A stretch of 64,000 nt of DNA from Caldisericota bacterium (GTDB taxonomy: Bacteria > Caldisericota > JANLFM01), in the NCBI GenBank assembly GCA_024655865.1, contig JANLFM010000006.1, forward strand, positions 1-64,000, written 5' to 3'. A program made the translations under genes and the position numbers. Positions 26,199-34,503 of the stretch are shown piece after piece. Within the stretch, counting starts at the first letter, position 1. Every line of letters starts with the position of its first letter. Below the pieces are notes generated by a model. The model was not told where the DNA came from. It did not search any database and saw nothing but the letters and a program-made list of their open reading frames with translations.

Positions 26199-26231
26199 GT
26201 TGACGATTTGTTGACAATAAGTTGACGATTC
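26199..26231. repeat. three tandem 11-bp repeats GTTGAC(G/A)AT upstream of the kinase gene
   Basis: GTTGACGATTT (26199-26209), GTTGACAATAA (26210-26220) and GTTGACGATTC (26221-26231) follow each other at exact 11-bp steps between the lipoprotein stop and the kinase SD. One repeat per helical turn is the arrangement of OmpR/PhoB-family response-regulator sites. No spacer units, so not CRISPR. Confidence 0.75.
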
Positions 26232-26683
26232 TACTTGCTTTTCTTGAGCCCCGTCACAAGCCATGGGCCTTTCTCCCAAAGCCTGCTTAGCTCAATTACC
26301 CATACCCCCTTGTTCTGGACTATGAGCTTAACGGAAGTCGTCTGGGAACCCGGGCTCGTTTCCTCTCCCTCGTAATAAGCGAGGAGCTGGTGGTCTTCCC
26401 CTAAAACCGTTATCCCCTTTCCGGAGGCTAAAAGGTCGATTTTTTCATCGGGCTTGAGCCCTATAAGGTCGGATGTGAAATATAAAGCAGAATTCAGGGA
26501 ATCATAGGCCCAATTTTTACCGAGGACTGGAAAGCCCTGGGGCTCAGTGCTTATAAGCTTTTCAATATCACCCCGCTCTAAATTCTCCCAGCGACCCTGA
26601 TTATAAATTTGATAACCTGAGGCCGAAGAGCAACTAGACAGCAGAATCAAAAGCGCAAGAAGGATGATGGTTATTCTTTTCAT
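26231..26683 (-). CDS. small lipoprotein of unknown function
   Basis: 150-residue protein. From the chosen start it has a charged N end 'MKRI', a hydrophobic stretch and a lipobox 'LLSSC', so it is probably processed by signal peptidase II and anchored by lipid outside the membrane. The rest, with 'YNQGRWENLERGDIEKLI' and 'GITVLGEDHQLLAYYEGEE', shows no family I recognise. The open frame runs up to 26731 inside the previous gene, but a consensus-like promoter puts its -10 only 7 bases before the ATG at 26683, and the lipobox distance supports that start. Its stop abuts the 11-bp repeats. Confidence 0.75.
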   Translation of the reverse strand: MKRITIILLALLILLSSCSSASGYQIYNQGRWENLERGDIEKLISTEPQGFPVLGKNWAYDSLNSALYFTSDLIGLKPDEKIDLLASGKGITVLGEDHQLLAYYEGEETSPGSQTTSVKLIVQNKGVWVIELSRLWEKGPWLVTGLKKSK

Positions 26684-26690
26684 ATGATCT

Positions 26691-26719
26691 TTTATACAAA
26701 AACCAACTCCATAGGTCAA
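26691..26719 (-). promoter_or_regulatory. promoter of the lipoprotein gene, probably leaderless
   Basis: On the - strand TTGACC (26719-26714), a 17-bp spacer and TATAAA (26696-26691) are followed after 7 bases by the ATG at 26683. Transcription would start at or next to the A of ATG. No SD is present. Confidence 0.7.
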
Positions 26720-26727
26720 GGACTGTC

Positions 26728-28479
26728 TCATTGCGGGATTTCCATGGATGTCGCCTGGGTAGTGTAGAGGAGGTAGTAAAGGCCTCTTTTTTCCATAAGG
26801 GACTCGTGGGTTCCTTCTTCGACTACCTGTCCCCCCTCCAGGACCAGAATTTTTGTTGCGCTTCTGATTGTTGAGAGGCGGTGAGCAATGACGATTGAGG
26901 TTCGCCCTTCCATGATTTTGGCTACGGCTTCTTGAATGAGTTTTTCGGTATCAGAATCGATATTTGAGGTAGCTTCATCCAGAAGCAGGATGGATGGATG
27001 ACGATAAATGGCCCTGGCGAAAGATAGAAGCTGTCTCTGACCTGCAGAAAGGTTTGCTCCGTTGGGCGCAAGCATGGTCTGGTACCTTTCGGGCAATTCC
27101 TCCACGAACCGAGCATTAACATAAAGGGAGGCTTCCCTGGCTCTTTCCTCGTCTCTCTCCCAGAGGGTGATGTTGTTGAGGATGGTATCGCGGAACAAAG
27201 TCACATCCTGAAGCACCAGGGACATTTTTTCCCGCAGGTTTTGGAGATCGTGTGAGCGAAGCTCGACCCCGTCAACCAGAATTTCCCCCTGGTAATCCCA
27301 CCAGAAACCCAAGAGCAAGTTCAAAATGGTGGTTTTCCCGGCCCCGGTGGGGCCGACAATTGCTAAGGACTCCCCCGGGGAAACGTGGAAGGAAACATTT
27401 CTCAATACTGGAGTCCCATTGTAGGAAAAGCTCACGTTTCTGAACTCCACTTCCCCCTTGATGGGGATTCGGAGTCTTCCTTCCCTGTATTCCCTGTCGT
27501 CCTCCTCGAAAAAATCCATGATCTTCTCTAAAGAGGCAAAGGCAGTCTGGAAGATGGAGTATTTGTCCGAAAAATCAGCAATGGGCTCAAAGAACATGTC
27601 CAGGTAGAGGAAGAACGCCACAAGCACCCCCATCGTGCTATATCCCTGGTAGAGCGCCCACCCTCCGTAAAGCAGGATTACCGCACGGCTGAATTGCTTG
27701 AGGAAGTTTATCGAGGGGTAAAACAGGGTTCTCAGGCGAAAAGCCCTGAGGTTCTCTTGAAGAAAGCGTTGATTGATCTCCCTGAACTCCTCCCGGTTCC
27801 TCTCCTCCCTGTTAAAGGCCTTTATAATCTGAAATCCAGAGAGGTTCTCCTGGAGGTAAATGTTCATCTCCGCTACTATTTTCCGCACCCTGCGGAAAAT
27901 GATCCTCATTCTGATCCCCACGTACTGGAGCATAAAAGCAATGGGCATGGCGACAAGCATGGTGATCAAGGTCAGGCGCCAATCCATAATGAACATCACG
28001 GCTAAGATGCCCAGGAGCATAGCGGCATCGGCAATCAGAGCTGAAATTCCAGCAGTAAGGAGCTCGTTCAAGTTTTGAATGTCATTGGTCAGACGGGTTA
28101 TTATTTTCCCCACGGGGTTCTGATTGTAAAAGCGGATGGAGAGGGAAAGCAGGTGTTCCATGAGATCCGAACGCATCCTCCACATCAACTTCTGTCCCAG
28201 GGAATTGGAAATCAGAGCTCTACCCCACCCTAACAGGAAAGAGAGGACGGCGAACCCCAAAATCAGGGACGCTACGAGCGGCACTCCCTGAAAATTCCCT
28301 GGAACGATGTACTGGTCAATTCCCAGTTTGAAAAGGTAAGGAAGGGCAACGTTGGTCAGGGAGGCAAACAGGATTGTGAGGATACAAACTGTGAGATGGA
28401 GCGGGTAGCGTTTCAAATACCTCCAGAAGAAGAGCAGCAACTGGGAATCTTTTCTTTTACGCTCTAATTCCTGCTCCAT
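26728..28479 (-). CDS. ABC exporter half-transporter, catalytic-site subunit
   Basis: Type IV ABC exporter of about 583 residues: a six-helix membrane domain (about 30-310) and a nucleotide-binding domain with Walker A 'GPTGAGKTT', signature 'LSAGQRQ', Walker B 'LLLDEATSNID' with the catalytic Glu, and switch 'IAHRLSTI'. The open frame extends to 28530, but Met at 28479 follows an AAGGAAAGG SD and reduces overlap with the previous gene to 23 bp. It pairs with the upstream gene as a heterodimer of the TM287/288, LmrCD or BmrCD kind. Exported substrate (drug, lipid or peptide) unknown. Confidence 0.93.
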   Translation of the reverse strand: MEQELERKRKDSQLLLFFWRYLKRYPLHLTVCILTILFASLTNVALPYLFKLGIDQYIVPGNFQGVPLVASLILGFAVLSFLLGWGRALISNSLGQKLMWRMRSDLMEHLLSLSIRFYNQNPVGKIITRLTNDIQNLNELLTAGISALIADAAMLLGILAVMFIMDWRLTLITMLVAMPIAFMLQYVGIRMRIIFRRVRKIVAEMNIYLQENLSGFQIIKAFNREERNREEFREINQRFLQENLRAFRLRTLFYPSINFLKQFSRAVILLYGGWALYQGYSTMGVLVAFFLYLDMFFEPIADFSDKYSIFQTAFASLEKIMDFFEEDDREYREGRLRIPIKGEVEFRNVSFSYNGTPVLRNVSFHVSPGESLAIVGPTGAGKTTILNLLLGFWWDYQGEILVDGVELRSHDLQNLREKMSLVLQDVTLFRDTILNNITLWERDEERAREASLYVNARFVEELPERYQTMLAPNGANLSAGQRQLLSFARAIYRHPSILLLDEATSNIDSDTEKLIQEAVAKIMEGRTSIVIAHRLSTIRSATKILVLEGGQVVEEGTHESLMEKRGLYYLLYTTQATSMEIPQ

Positions 28480-30196
28480 AAGCCTTTCCTTCAAGAACCT
28501 GAGTGCGGTAAAGGTGGGAAAAATAACCACCTTTTTCTAACAGTTCATGGGGGGAACCAAACTCTCTTACCTTTCCCTCAAAAAGCACAAGAACCAGATC
28601 CGCCCAGAGCAAGGTAGAAACTCTATGGGAAATCGTAATTACGCTCTTTCCGTGCTCTCGCGAGTGTTCCTTGAGGTTGGTGACGAGCCTCTCTTCGGTT
28701 ACCGTATCCACAGCGGAAAGGGCGTCGTCCAGAAGAAAGACTGGTCTTCCGGAAATCAGGGCTCGGGCAATGGCCACCCTCTGCCTCTGTCCCCCTGAAA
28801 GGGTCACTCCCCTTTCTCCCACCACCGTGTTCAATCCTTCAGGAAACTGCTCAATATCCTCATCCAGACAGGAGATCCGGGCCGCTTCCTCTACCTCCTT
28901 GAGCTCTGCCTGGGGGCGAGAATAGCGAATATTCTCGAGGAGCGTTGCTGAGAACAGGTAGTTGTCCTGAGGGACGAGGGCAAAAAACTGACGCAGAGTC
29001 GAAAGGGGGATGTACCTCACATCTATATCGTTGAGGAAAATTCTATTCTCTTCAGGCTCCACCAATCTCAGGATCAGGCGAAAAAGGGTGCTTTTCCCGG
29101 CCCCCACCGGACCTACAATCCCTAAAACCTGACCCCTTTCCAGGCGGAAGGAAACCCGATCCAAAACATTCCGGCCCTCAAGAGAAAAGGAGAGGCTCCT
29201 GACTTCCAGGCTCTGGAATTCCTTTCCGGGATCGCAAAGAGGCTCCTCGTGACTCTTTTCTTTTTCCGCGTAAATGATTTCCTCCACTCTCTTAAGCGAG
29301 GCTCGCGAGCGCTGAAAAGTAGTGGTGGTAAACCCCAAGGCCATCATGGGCCAGGAAAGGGTGTTAATGTAGTTCACGAAAGCTACAAGCAACCCCAGGG
29401 AGAGCTCTCCTGCCATGACCAGGTTGCTACCGTAGAAGAAGGCCAAAACTACCGAAATCATCACCAGGAAACCCATGGACGGCTCAAATACCCCTTCCAG
29501 TTTCACCAGGCGCATGTTCGTCCTGTAGTACTCCTGGTTGACCTGCTGGAAGATCTCCATCACTCTGGACTCCTTAGCAAAGGCTCTCAACACTCTGACC
29601 CCGGAGATGAACTCCTGCGCTTTTTCCGTGAGCTTACCGAAAACATCCTGCACTACCTTGAAGAGCCCGAAAACGTAGCGGCTGAAAAATAGGGCCACAA
29701 TGGCAATCACGGTAATTGGTCCTACAGTGGTCAAGAAGAGCTTCCAGTTTAGGGAAACCATCAAAATTACTGTGGAAACCCCCAATACTATCACATCGGT
29801 AAATCCGATCAGGCCGAAGACCAGAAATTGCCTCACGGCCTGCATGTCGTTGGTGGCGCGAGCCATGATGTCCCCAATGTCCTCTTTCTGGAGAAAGTTA
29901 AGGGGAAGATTCAAAACCTCCCGAAAGAACTCCTCTCTTAGGTTGCGATCAAAGAATAAAGCTAACTTGCCCATCTGCCACCGGTAAGCGTAACGTAAAA
30001 GGGTGATCAAAATAGCCAGAGCCAAAAAATAGAGGCCGTAAAGGTAAGTGCCCGAAGCGTGTCTCCCCACTGCATCGATAAAGAACCCGAAGACAAGAGG
30101 GAGCAAAAGTTGAAGGCCATCCACAGCGATCAGAGCGAGGATGGCCCAGAGGTATTTCTTCCAATTTTTGAAAATATATTTCCAGACTCTCTCCAT
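28457..30196 (-). CDS. ABC exporter half-transporter, degenerate-site subunit
   Basis: 579-residue partner of the preceding exporter. Membrane domain at about 15-300; nucleotide-binding domain with Walker A 'GPVGAGKST', canonical signature 'LSGGQRQRVAIARAL' and Walker B 'FLLDDALSAVD', where Asp replaces the catalytic Glu. This is the mark of the degenerate site in heterodimeric exporters, and its good signature motif completes the active site of the partner. The ATG has no SD; an AT-rich TTATATAAAG stretch lies directly upstream, so initiation may be SD-independent. The 71-bp gap to the flavodiiron gene holds no other gene. Confidence 0.92.
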   Translation of the reverse strand: MERVWKYIFKNWKKYLWAILALIAVDGLQLLLPLVFGFFIDAVGRHASGTYLYGLYFLALAILITLLRYAYRWQMGKLALFFDRNLREEFFREVLNLPLNFLQKEDIGDIMARATNDMQAVRQFLVFGLIGFTDVIVLGVSTVILMVSLNWKLFLTTVGPITVIAIVALFFSRYVFGLFKVVQDVFGKLTEKAQEFISGVRVLRAFAKESRVMEIFQQVNQEYYRTNMRLVKLEGVFEPSMGFLVMISVVLAFFYGSNLVMAGELSLGLLVAFVNYINTLSWPMMALGFTTTTFQRSRASLKRVEEIIYAEKEKSHEEPLCDPGKEFQSLEVRSLSFSLEGRNVLDRVSFRLERGQVLGIVGPVGAGKSTLFRLILRLVEPEENRIFLNDIDVRYIPLSTLRQFFALVPQDNYLFSATLLENIRYSRPQAELKEVEEAARISCLDEDIEQFPEGLNTVVGERGVTLSGGQRQRVAIARALISGRPVFLLDDALSAVDTVTEERLVTNLKEHSREHGKSVITISHRVSTLLWADLVLVLFEGKVREFGSPHELLEKGGYFSHLYRTQVLEGKAYGAGIRA

Positions 30197-30267
30197 GGGC
30201 TTTATATAATTTAAGCCAAATTGAGGGTTATAGCAATGAGAATAGAGGAGGAGTCACAGGCGAGGTT

Positions 30268-31443
30268 TTAGATTAGGCCCTCGTTACGGTGCTTTTCCAG
30301 GACTGCCTCTGCCAGACGATCCAGGGCTTGGAAATCCTCCTCCTTAGGCAAGCCCCTTGCCAGGACGGGCTCCAGGATCTCAACTTTTAAATTGGAAAGC
30401 ATGCCCGAAATCTGTTCCACGGTCTTGCCACCCCAGCCAAAGGAGCCGATAAGCGAGACGAAGCGCAGTCTTGGACGGAGAGCGTTCGCCAGGAAAGCGG
30501 CAAAGGCAGCGTAAGGGTGAGCACCCCCGAGAACAGTAGGCGTTCCTAAAATCAGAGTGGCTGCATCTACCAGGGCCATGGCGATTTTTCCCAGATCTGT
30601 TTGGGGCAGCTCGAACCTTTCCACCTGAATTCCTCTTTTAATCAGGGCATCAGTGAGGTAATCAACCATAATCCTCGTGGAATTGTGCATGGAAACGAAA
30701 GGAAGTACCATGATATTCTTGGGTGCGCCGCTCGTCCACTCACGGTATTTGTCCATGATCAATTGGGGATTATCCCAGAGGGGTCCATGGCTGGGAGCGA
30801 TGATGGAAACATCCAGGGTTTTGACCTTCTCGAGATTCTTTTCAATCGTGGAGCGGAAGGGCATCATAATCTCGGCAAAATAGCGTTTGGCTGCTTCTAA
30901 GGAATAATCTCCTCGGGCATAGGTTTTCGAGGTAGCGAGATGTAAGCCAAAAAAGTCACAAGTGAAAAGGATTTTGTCCTCCCTCAAATAGGTAACCATG
31001 GTTTCAGGCCAGTGCACCCAGGGAGTGTACAGGAACTCAAGGGTCTTATTTCCCAGACTGAGGGCCTCACCGTCCCCAACTACCTGCACTCTCTCCTCAG
31101 GGATCCTGAGATGAGCCATTAGGATTTCTTTCCCCTTAGAAGAGACAACCAGTTTACTTTCCGGGAAGAGTTCCAGGACTTCCGGGATCAGGCCTGAGTG
31201 ATCCTGCTCTCCATGGTGGGCGATGAGATAATCAATCCTCTTTATCCTCTTTAACTCTCTCAGGAAAACTTCCCTCATTGTGGGATCAGAGGTATCCAGA
31301 AGAGCGGTCTTTTCTGAACCTTCTATTAAGTAAGCATTGTAACTCGTTCCATCGGGCAAAGGGATTAAAGAATCAAAAAGCCGCCTGTCCCAATCAACTG
31401 ATGGAAGTAGAAAAACACCCTCGCTAATTTTCCTTTTCAGCAT
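30268..31443 (-). CDS. flavodiiron protein (FprA/FDP)
   Basis: Cytosolic enzyme that reduces O2 to water or NO to N2O, protecting anaerobic enzymes such as the hydrogenases here. 391 residues: a metallo-beta-lactamase-like diiron domain with 'HHGEQDHSG' near residue 78-86, 'PWVHWPET' near 145, 'CDFFG' near 165 and 'APSHGP' near 220, then a flavodoxin domain beginning 'MHNSTRIMVD' near 250 for FMN. The full ligand set is visible. SD GGGAGG lies 8 bases before ATG. An inverted repeat CTGTC-N9-GACAG (31469-31487) lies upstream and may be an operator. The electron donor (rubredoxin or flavodoxin) is not adjacent. Confidence 0.93.
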   Translation of the reverse strand: MLKRKISEGVFLLPSVDWDRRLFDSLIPLPDGTSYNAYLIEGSEKTALLDTSDPTMREVFLRELKRIKRIDYLIAHHGEQDHSGLIPEVLELFPESKLVVSSKGKEILMAHLRIPEERVQVVGDGEALSLGNKTLEFLYTPWVHWPETMVTYLREDKILFTCDFFGLHLATSKTYARGDYSLEAAKRYFAEIMMPFRSTIEKNLEKVKTLDVSIIAPSHGPLWDNPQLIMDKYREWTSGAPKNIMVLPFVSMHNSTRIMVDYLTDALIKRGIQVERFELPQTDLGKIAMALVDAATLILGTPTVLGGAHPYAAFAAFLANALRPRLRFVSLIGSFGWGGKTVEQISGMLSNLKVEILEPVLARGLPKEEDFQALDRLAEAVLEKHRNEGLI

Positions 31444-31516
31444 TTTTTATCCTCCCTTAATTTAAGACCTGTCATCAAATTAGACAGAGAACGGCTTGAG
31501 GATATTCCTCAAATGC

Positions 31517-32548
31517 TCAGGAGAGCTCGTAATATGTTGCCCTTCCCAATCCCCGGCGCACGATCAGGCCATTTTCTAAAAGAGGATCCAGGATCCGGTT
31601 GGCCATCTCCCTGGAAACCTGAAACATCCTCTGAACATCGGAGATGCGCAGGCGACCTTCCCGCTTCAAGACCCTGATAACTTCCCTTTGTCTCTCGTCC
31701 AGGTATATCTGGCCTTTTTTCTCCTTAAGCCTGGATTCCAGGGAAAGCTCATTTATCGCTTCTTTCACTTTCTTCAGGGAGACCGCTACCCCCTCAGCGA
31801 AGTATTCCAACCATCCCGTGAGCTCTCCCGTGCGATCAGCTAAGGCAAGAGCGGAGTAATACCCCTTGAGGTCGGTGTTGTAGTACTCGTCGAGGACGAA
31901 GAAACGCTTGGTATCGAAACCACGCAAATACAGGATCAGGGTTGCCAGAAGCCTTGCTGTCCGTCCGTTTCCATCGGTGAAGGGGTGAATACGCACAAGT
32001 TCGTAGTGAGAAACCCCCGAGACGATCACCGGGTGGAAGTCCCGGGAAGGCCCGTTAATCCATTGAAGAAGATTTTCCAAAAGCGAGGGGACTTGTTCTG
32101 CAGGTGGTGCTTGAAAGACAATCCTCCCTAAGTGATCCAATACCGCAACCCGCCCGCTGCGGATAGTCCCTAACTCCTCCTGGGGGAGCAATCCCTTCAT
32201 CAGGGTAGAGTGGAGCGCCATAATCGTTTCTCTTTCAATAAGCGGCAACCCCTTGTTTCCTAACTCGTCCACGAGCCTTAAGGCGCTCAGGTAATTCAGG
32301 ATCTCCTGCTTGTCCTTTTCCCTGGCCGCCACATCCTCGCCCCGAAAAAGAGAAGATACCTGTTCGCTGTTCAAGGGATTCCCCTCAATGGCCGTGGAGT
32401 GGTGAGCCATCTGGAGCATAGCCTGTCTCCTGAGTTTGAAATCCCACTGGGGAAGGATGTAAGCGGAATTGATCAATTCCCGGACGCTGGAGATTTCCGC
32501 AACCAGGTTCAGTAGTCTAGGTGTAATTTCAAAATGAGGCCGATACAC
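31517..32548 (-). CDS. Fic-domain protein, class II, with C-terminal winged helix
   Basis: Enzyme that moves AMP or another nucleotide group to hydroxyl side chains of target proteins. 343 residues. The N-terminal inhibitory helix has 'STAIEGN' near residue 51, the (S/T)xxxE(G/N) motif that blocks ATP in class II Fic proteins. The catalytic 'HPFTDGNGRTAR' near 193-204 is intact. The C-terminal part ('LRISDVQRMFQVSREMANRIL') is a winged helix, so DNA binding or target recognition is likely. Start is GTG without an SD; TATAAA 8 bases upstream suggests a leaderless message. No antitoxin gene is adjacent, as expected for self-inhibited class II. Confidence 0.92.
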   Translation of the reverse strand: MYRPHFEITPRLLNLVAEISSVRELINSAYILPQWDFKLRRQAMLQMAHHSTAIEGNPLNSEQVSSLFRGEDVAAREKDKQEILNYLSALRLVDELGNKGLPLIERETIMALHSTLMKGLLPQEELGTIRSGRVAVLDHLGRIVFQAPPAEQVPSLLENLLQWINGPSRDFHPVIVSGVSHYELVRIHPFTDGNGRTARLLATLILYLRGFDTKRFFVLDEYYNTDLKGYYSALALADRTGELTGWLEYFAEGVAVSLKKVKEAINELSLESRLKEKKGQIYLDERQREVIRVLKREGRLRISDVQRMFQVSREMANRILDPLLENGLIVRRGLGRATYYELS

Positions 32549-32556
32549 GACAATAG

Positions 32557-32562
32557 TTTATA
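32557..32562 (-). promoter_or_regulatory. candidate -10 element close to the Fic start codon
   Basis: TTTATA here reads TATAAA on the - strand, 8 bases before the GTG start. A TTGAGG lies 19 bp upstream of it, long for a -35. No SD is present. Confidence 0.35.
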
Positions 32563-32583
32563 ACAAAATGCTAACTTTTGGCC

Positions 32584-33690
32584 TCAAGAAAGGGGTCTTA
32601 AAGTTATGTCTCCAGAAATGGTCTTAATCTCCAGGACAGCGTCCCGCTCGTTCAGCACCCCGGTGAATTTGTGCCCGATTCTTATCCAATCCTTTTCCAG
32701 CCAGACCGGCCCTGCCTTTTTACCCTCATTGAGGGTCTCCTCGAAAACCCGCTCGGAGGTCAAGGGCAGGTTACTGAAAAAGCTCCCGGAAAGGGTAGCA
32801 ACTTTAACTTCCAGGCGTGCGCTAGGCGGAATCCTGAGATTGATGTCCCCTGAGGTCGTAGCCAGCTCGTATTTCCCCCCCGATTTGGGAATTATAGCCA
32901 GAGAGAGGTCCCCCGAAACAGTGCTTACTTTAACGAAGGGAGCGTTTAAAACCCGGGCTTGAAGGTCTCCAGAAGTGGTCGAAGCCTGAAGCTGCCCTTC
33001 GATTTCCTCTATCCGCAAATCGCCAGAGATCAAGGAGAAGCTCCCATTTCCTTTAGTCTTTCCTAATTCCACATCCCCCGAGACGGTCTCGCACTTCAAG
33101 TCTCCATTCGCACCTTCTAAATTGATGTCCCCGGAGGTGGTATTTATGTTCAAGGGTCCCTCAAAGCCTTCCACCCTGATGTCTCCGGAACTGGTACGCA
33201 GTCGGCCCTGGCCCTTAATTTCCCTGAGCTTGCAATCCCCGGAAGTGCTGCGAAAGTACAGTTCCCCCTCCCACTCCTGGACCGTGAGGTCACCGGAGAT
33301 GGTGTAAAAATCCAGAATTAGCCCTTTAGGCAGGGTAATCTCCAGATCGACCTCGTCCCTAATTTTTTGATCGAACTCCACGCTCAAGCTGATGCCAACT
33401 TCTTTCAAACTGGAGGAGACAGCACCCCAGATGGTCTCCCAGAGCTCGCGCCCCGGACTCCTATCGGGTTCCTTCTTGGATTCTTCCGTTATTTTTTTCG
33501 TTCCGCTCCTGATGATCAGCTCCTCTTGGGAAGCTTCGATCACCGGGACCACCGACTCCGGTCTGCGCTTGATAATCACCACCCTGGCCTGCTCCTCATC
33601 CGTGCCCTTGATGAAGACATCAGCTGAGGATAGGCGGATGGTAACCCTCCCTCCTTTTTTCAGGCTATAAGCGCTCTCTATTTTGTCCAT
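32584..33690 (-). CDS. DUF4097-type repeat protein
   Basis: 368-residue protein of the DUF4097 (putative adhesin) kind. From about residue 130 onward a unit with the core 'SGD(L/I/V)' repeats ten times at steps of roughly 20 residues ('TSGDINL', 'VSGDVEL', 'ISGDLRI'), the pattern of a beta-solenoid in which each unit is one turn. There is no signal peptide or membrane segment, so despite the family name it looks cytosolic. It overlaps the MerR gene by 26 bp and starts with SD GGAG. Such proteins often follow regulators or anti-sigma genes; function unknown. Confidence 0.8.
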   Translation of the reverse strand: MDKIESAYSLKKGGRVTIRLSSADVFIKGTDEEQARVVIIKRRPESVVPVIEASQEELIIRSGTKKITEESKKEPDRSPGRELWETIWGAVSSSLKEVGISLSVEFDQKIRDEVDLEITLPKGLILDFYTISGDLTVQEWEGELYFRSTSGDCKLREIKGQGRLRTSSGDIRVEGFEGPLNINTTSGDINLEGANGDLKCETVSGDVELGKTKGNGSFSLISGDLRIEEIEGQLQASTTSGDLQARVLNAPFVKVSTVSGDLSLAIIPKSGGKYELATTSGDINLRIPPSARLEVKVATLSGSFFSNLPLTSERVFEETLNEGKKAGPVWLEKDWIRIGHKFTGVLNERDAVLEIKTISGDITLRPLS

Positions 33691-34081
33691 TTTTGGCTCC
33701 TTTTTTTACCGTCCACTCCAAAAGCTCCAAGGTTCTATCGCCTACGAGCTTAGCGTAAAGGCTCTCCAGAAGGATCATCAACCACACCGGGTCGTCCTCC
33801 TCCTGAACCTGCCCGCTTTTTAACTTGGTCAGCGCCAATTCCTTGCACCCTAATTTCTGGATCACCCTGATCTCTGCGGTAGAGAGTTCGTACTCCTTGA
33901 CCAGCCTGTTAATCAGGGAGAGAATACGAATCTCTTCTTCCGAGAACCTTCTCTGATTTCCAGGCGTGCGTTTGGGGAAAATGAGACCCAGATCCTCCCA
34001 GTATCTCAGCATCCTGGGAGAGACTCCCACTTTAGAGGCTGCTTCCTCGATGGTGTAATATTTCTCGTTCATTTTCCCCAT
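33665..34081 (-). CDS. MerR-family transcriptional regulator
   Basis: 138-residue regulator. The N-terminal MerR winged helix is clear: 'YYTIEEAASKVGVSPRMLRY' then 'WEDLGLIFPKRTPGNQRRFS'. The remaining part has the dimerisation helix but no cysteine cluster of the metal sensors, so it probably senses an organic ligand or a protein. A second Met three codons in (34072) could also start the protein. It leads a two-gene unit with the DUF4097 protein and may control it and itself from the promoter just upstream. Confidence 0.92.
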   Translation of the reverse strand: MGKMNEKYYTIEEAASKVGVSPRMLRYWEDLGLIFPKRTPGNQRRFSEEEIRILSLINRLVKEYELSTAEIRVIQKLGCKELALTKLKSGQVQEEDDPVWLMILLESLYAKLVGDRTLELLEWTVKKGAKNGQNRERL

Positions 34082-34113
34082 TCTGTCTCATCGCTCAGGG
34101 TTAGCACAAGTTA

Positions 34114-34141
34114 ATGATAATTAAGGGGGAAATTATGTCAA
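34114..34141 (-). promoter_or_regulatory. promoter of the MerR-DUF4097 unit
   Basis: On the - strand TTGACA (34141-34136), 16-bp spacer and TATCAT (34119-34114), about 32 bases before the MerR ATG. A second TTGACA lies 11 bp further upstream (34152-34147), a direct repeat that could be part of an operator. The rest of the 171-bp gap (34082-34252) is AT-rich with no gene seen. Confidence 0.65.
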
Positions 34142-34252
34142 AAGTCTGTCAAGTTTTTTGAGGAAATTTTTTCTAATTTGAATAAAAATAAAGAAAATAT
34201 GCGCCACTTGAAGAGCGAAAGGCGTCTCCTATTTAAACGGGCCCTGATAAGT

Positions 34253-34447
34253 TTAAGCGGCTTTCCTTTCCCCTGCCCTTTGTTCTTCCTTAATGTTCCG
34301 TAGGAACTTCCCGCAGTTCTGACAGGCCCACACTCCCAAAACGTTCTCGTAACCACAGTAGGGACAGGGAGCGCTGAGCTTGGCGCCACATTTCACGCAA
34401 TTTAGGGCTCCAAATACATTTTCTTCCCCGCAGTTAGGACATTTCAT
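34253..34447 (-). CDS. small double zinc-ribbon protein
   Basis: 64-residue protein with four CxxC knuckles: 'CPNCGEEN', 'CVKCGAK', 'CPYCGYEN' and 'CQNCGKF', that is, two zinc ribbons in tandem, with a basic tail. SD AAGGAGG is well placed. It is the last gene of the group 4 hydrogenase run, 56 bp after the protease, so a role in assembly or regulation of that complex is possible, but zinc-ribbon proteins of this kind are not specific. Confidence 0.75.
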   Translation of the reverse strand: MKCPNCGEENVFGALNCVKCGAKLSAPCPYCGYENVLGVWACQNCGKFLRNIKEEQRAGERKAA

Positions 34448-34503
34448 CCCTTTACCTCCTTAAATTAATTTTACCAGAGGAGGAACCCGGAAAGGAACTT
34501 CAA

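Noticed and set aside
26199-26231. CRISPR or phage-type repeat
   Set aside because: Only three 11-bp units directly adjoining each other, with no spacers and no cas genes.
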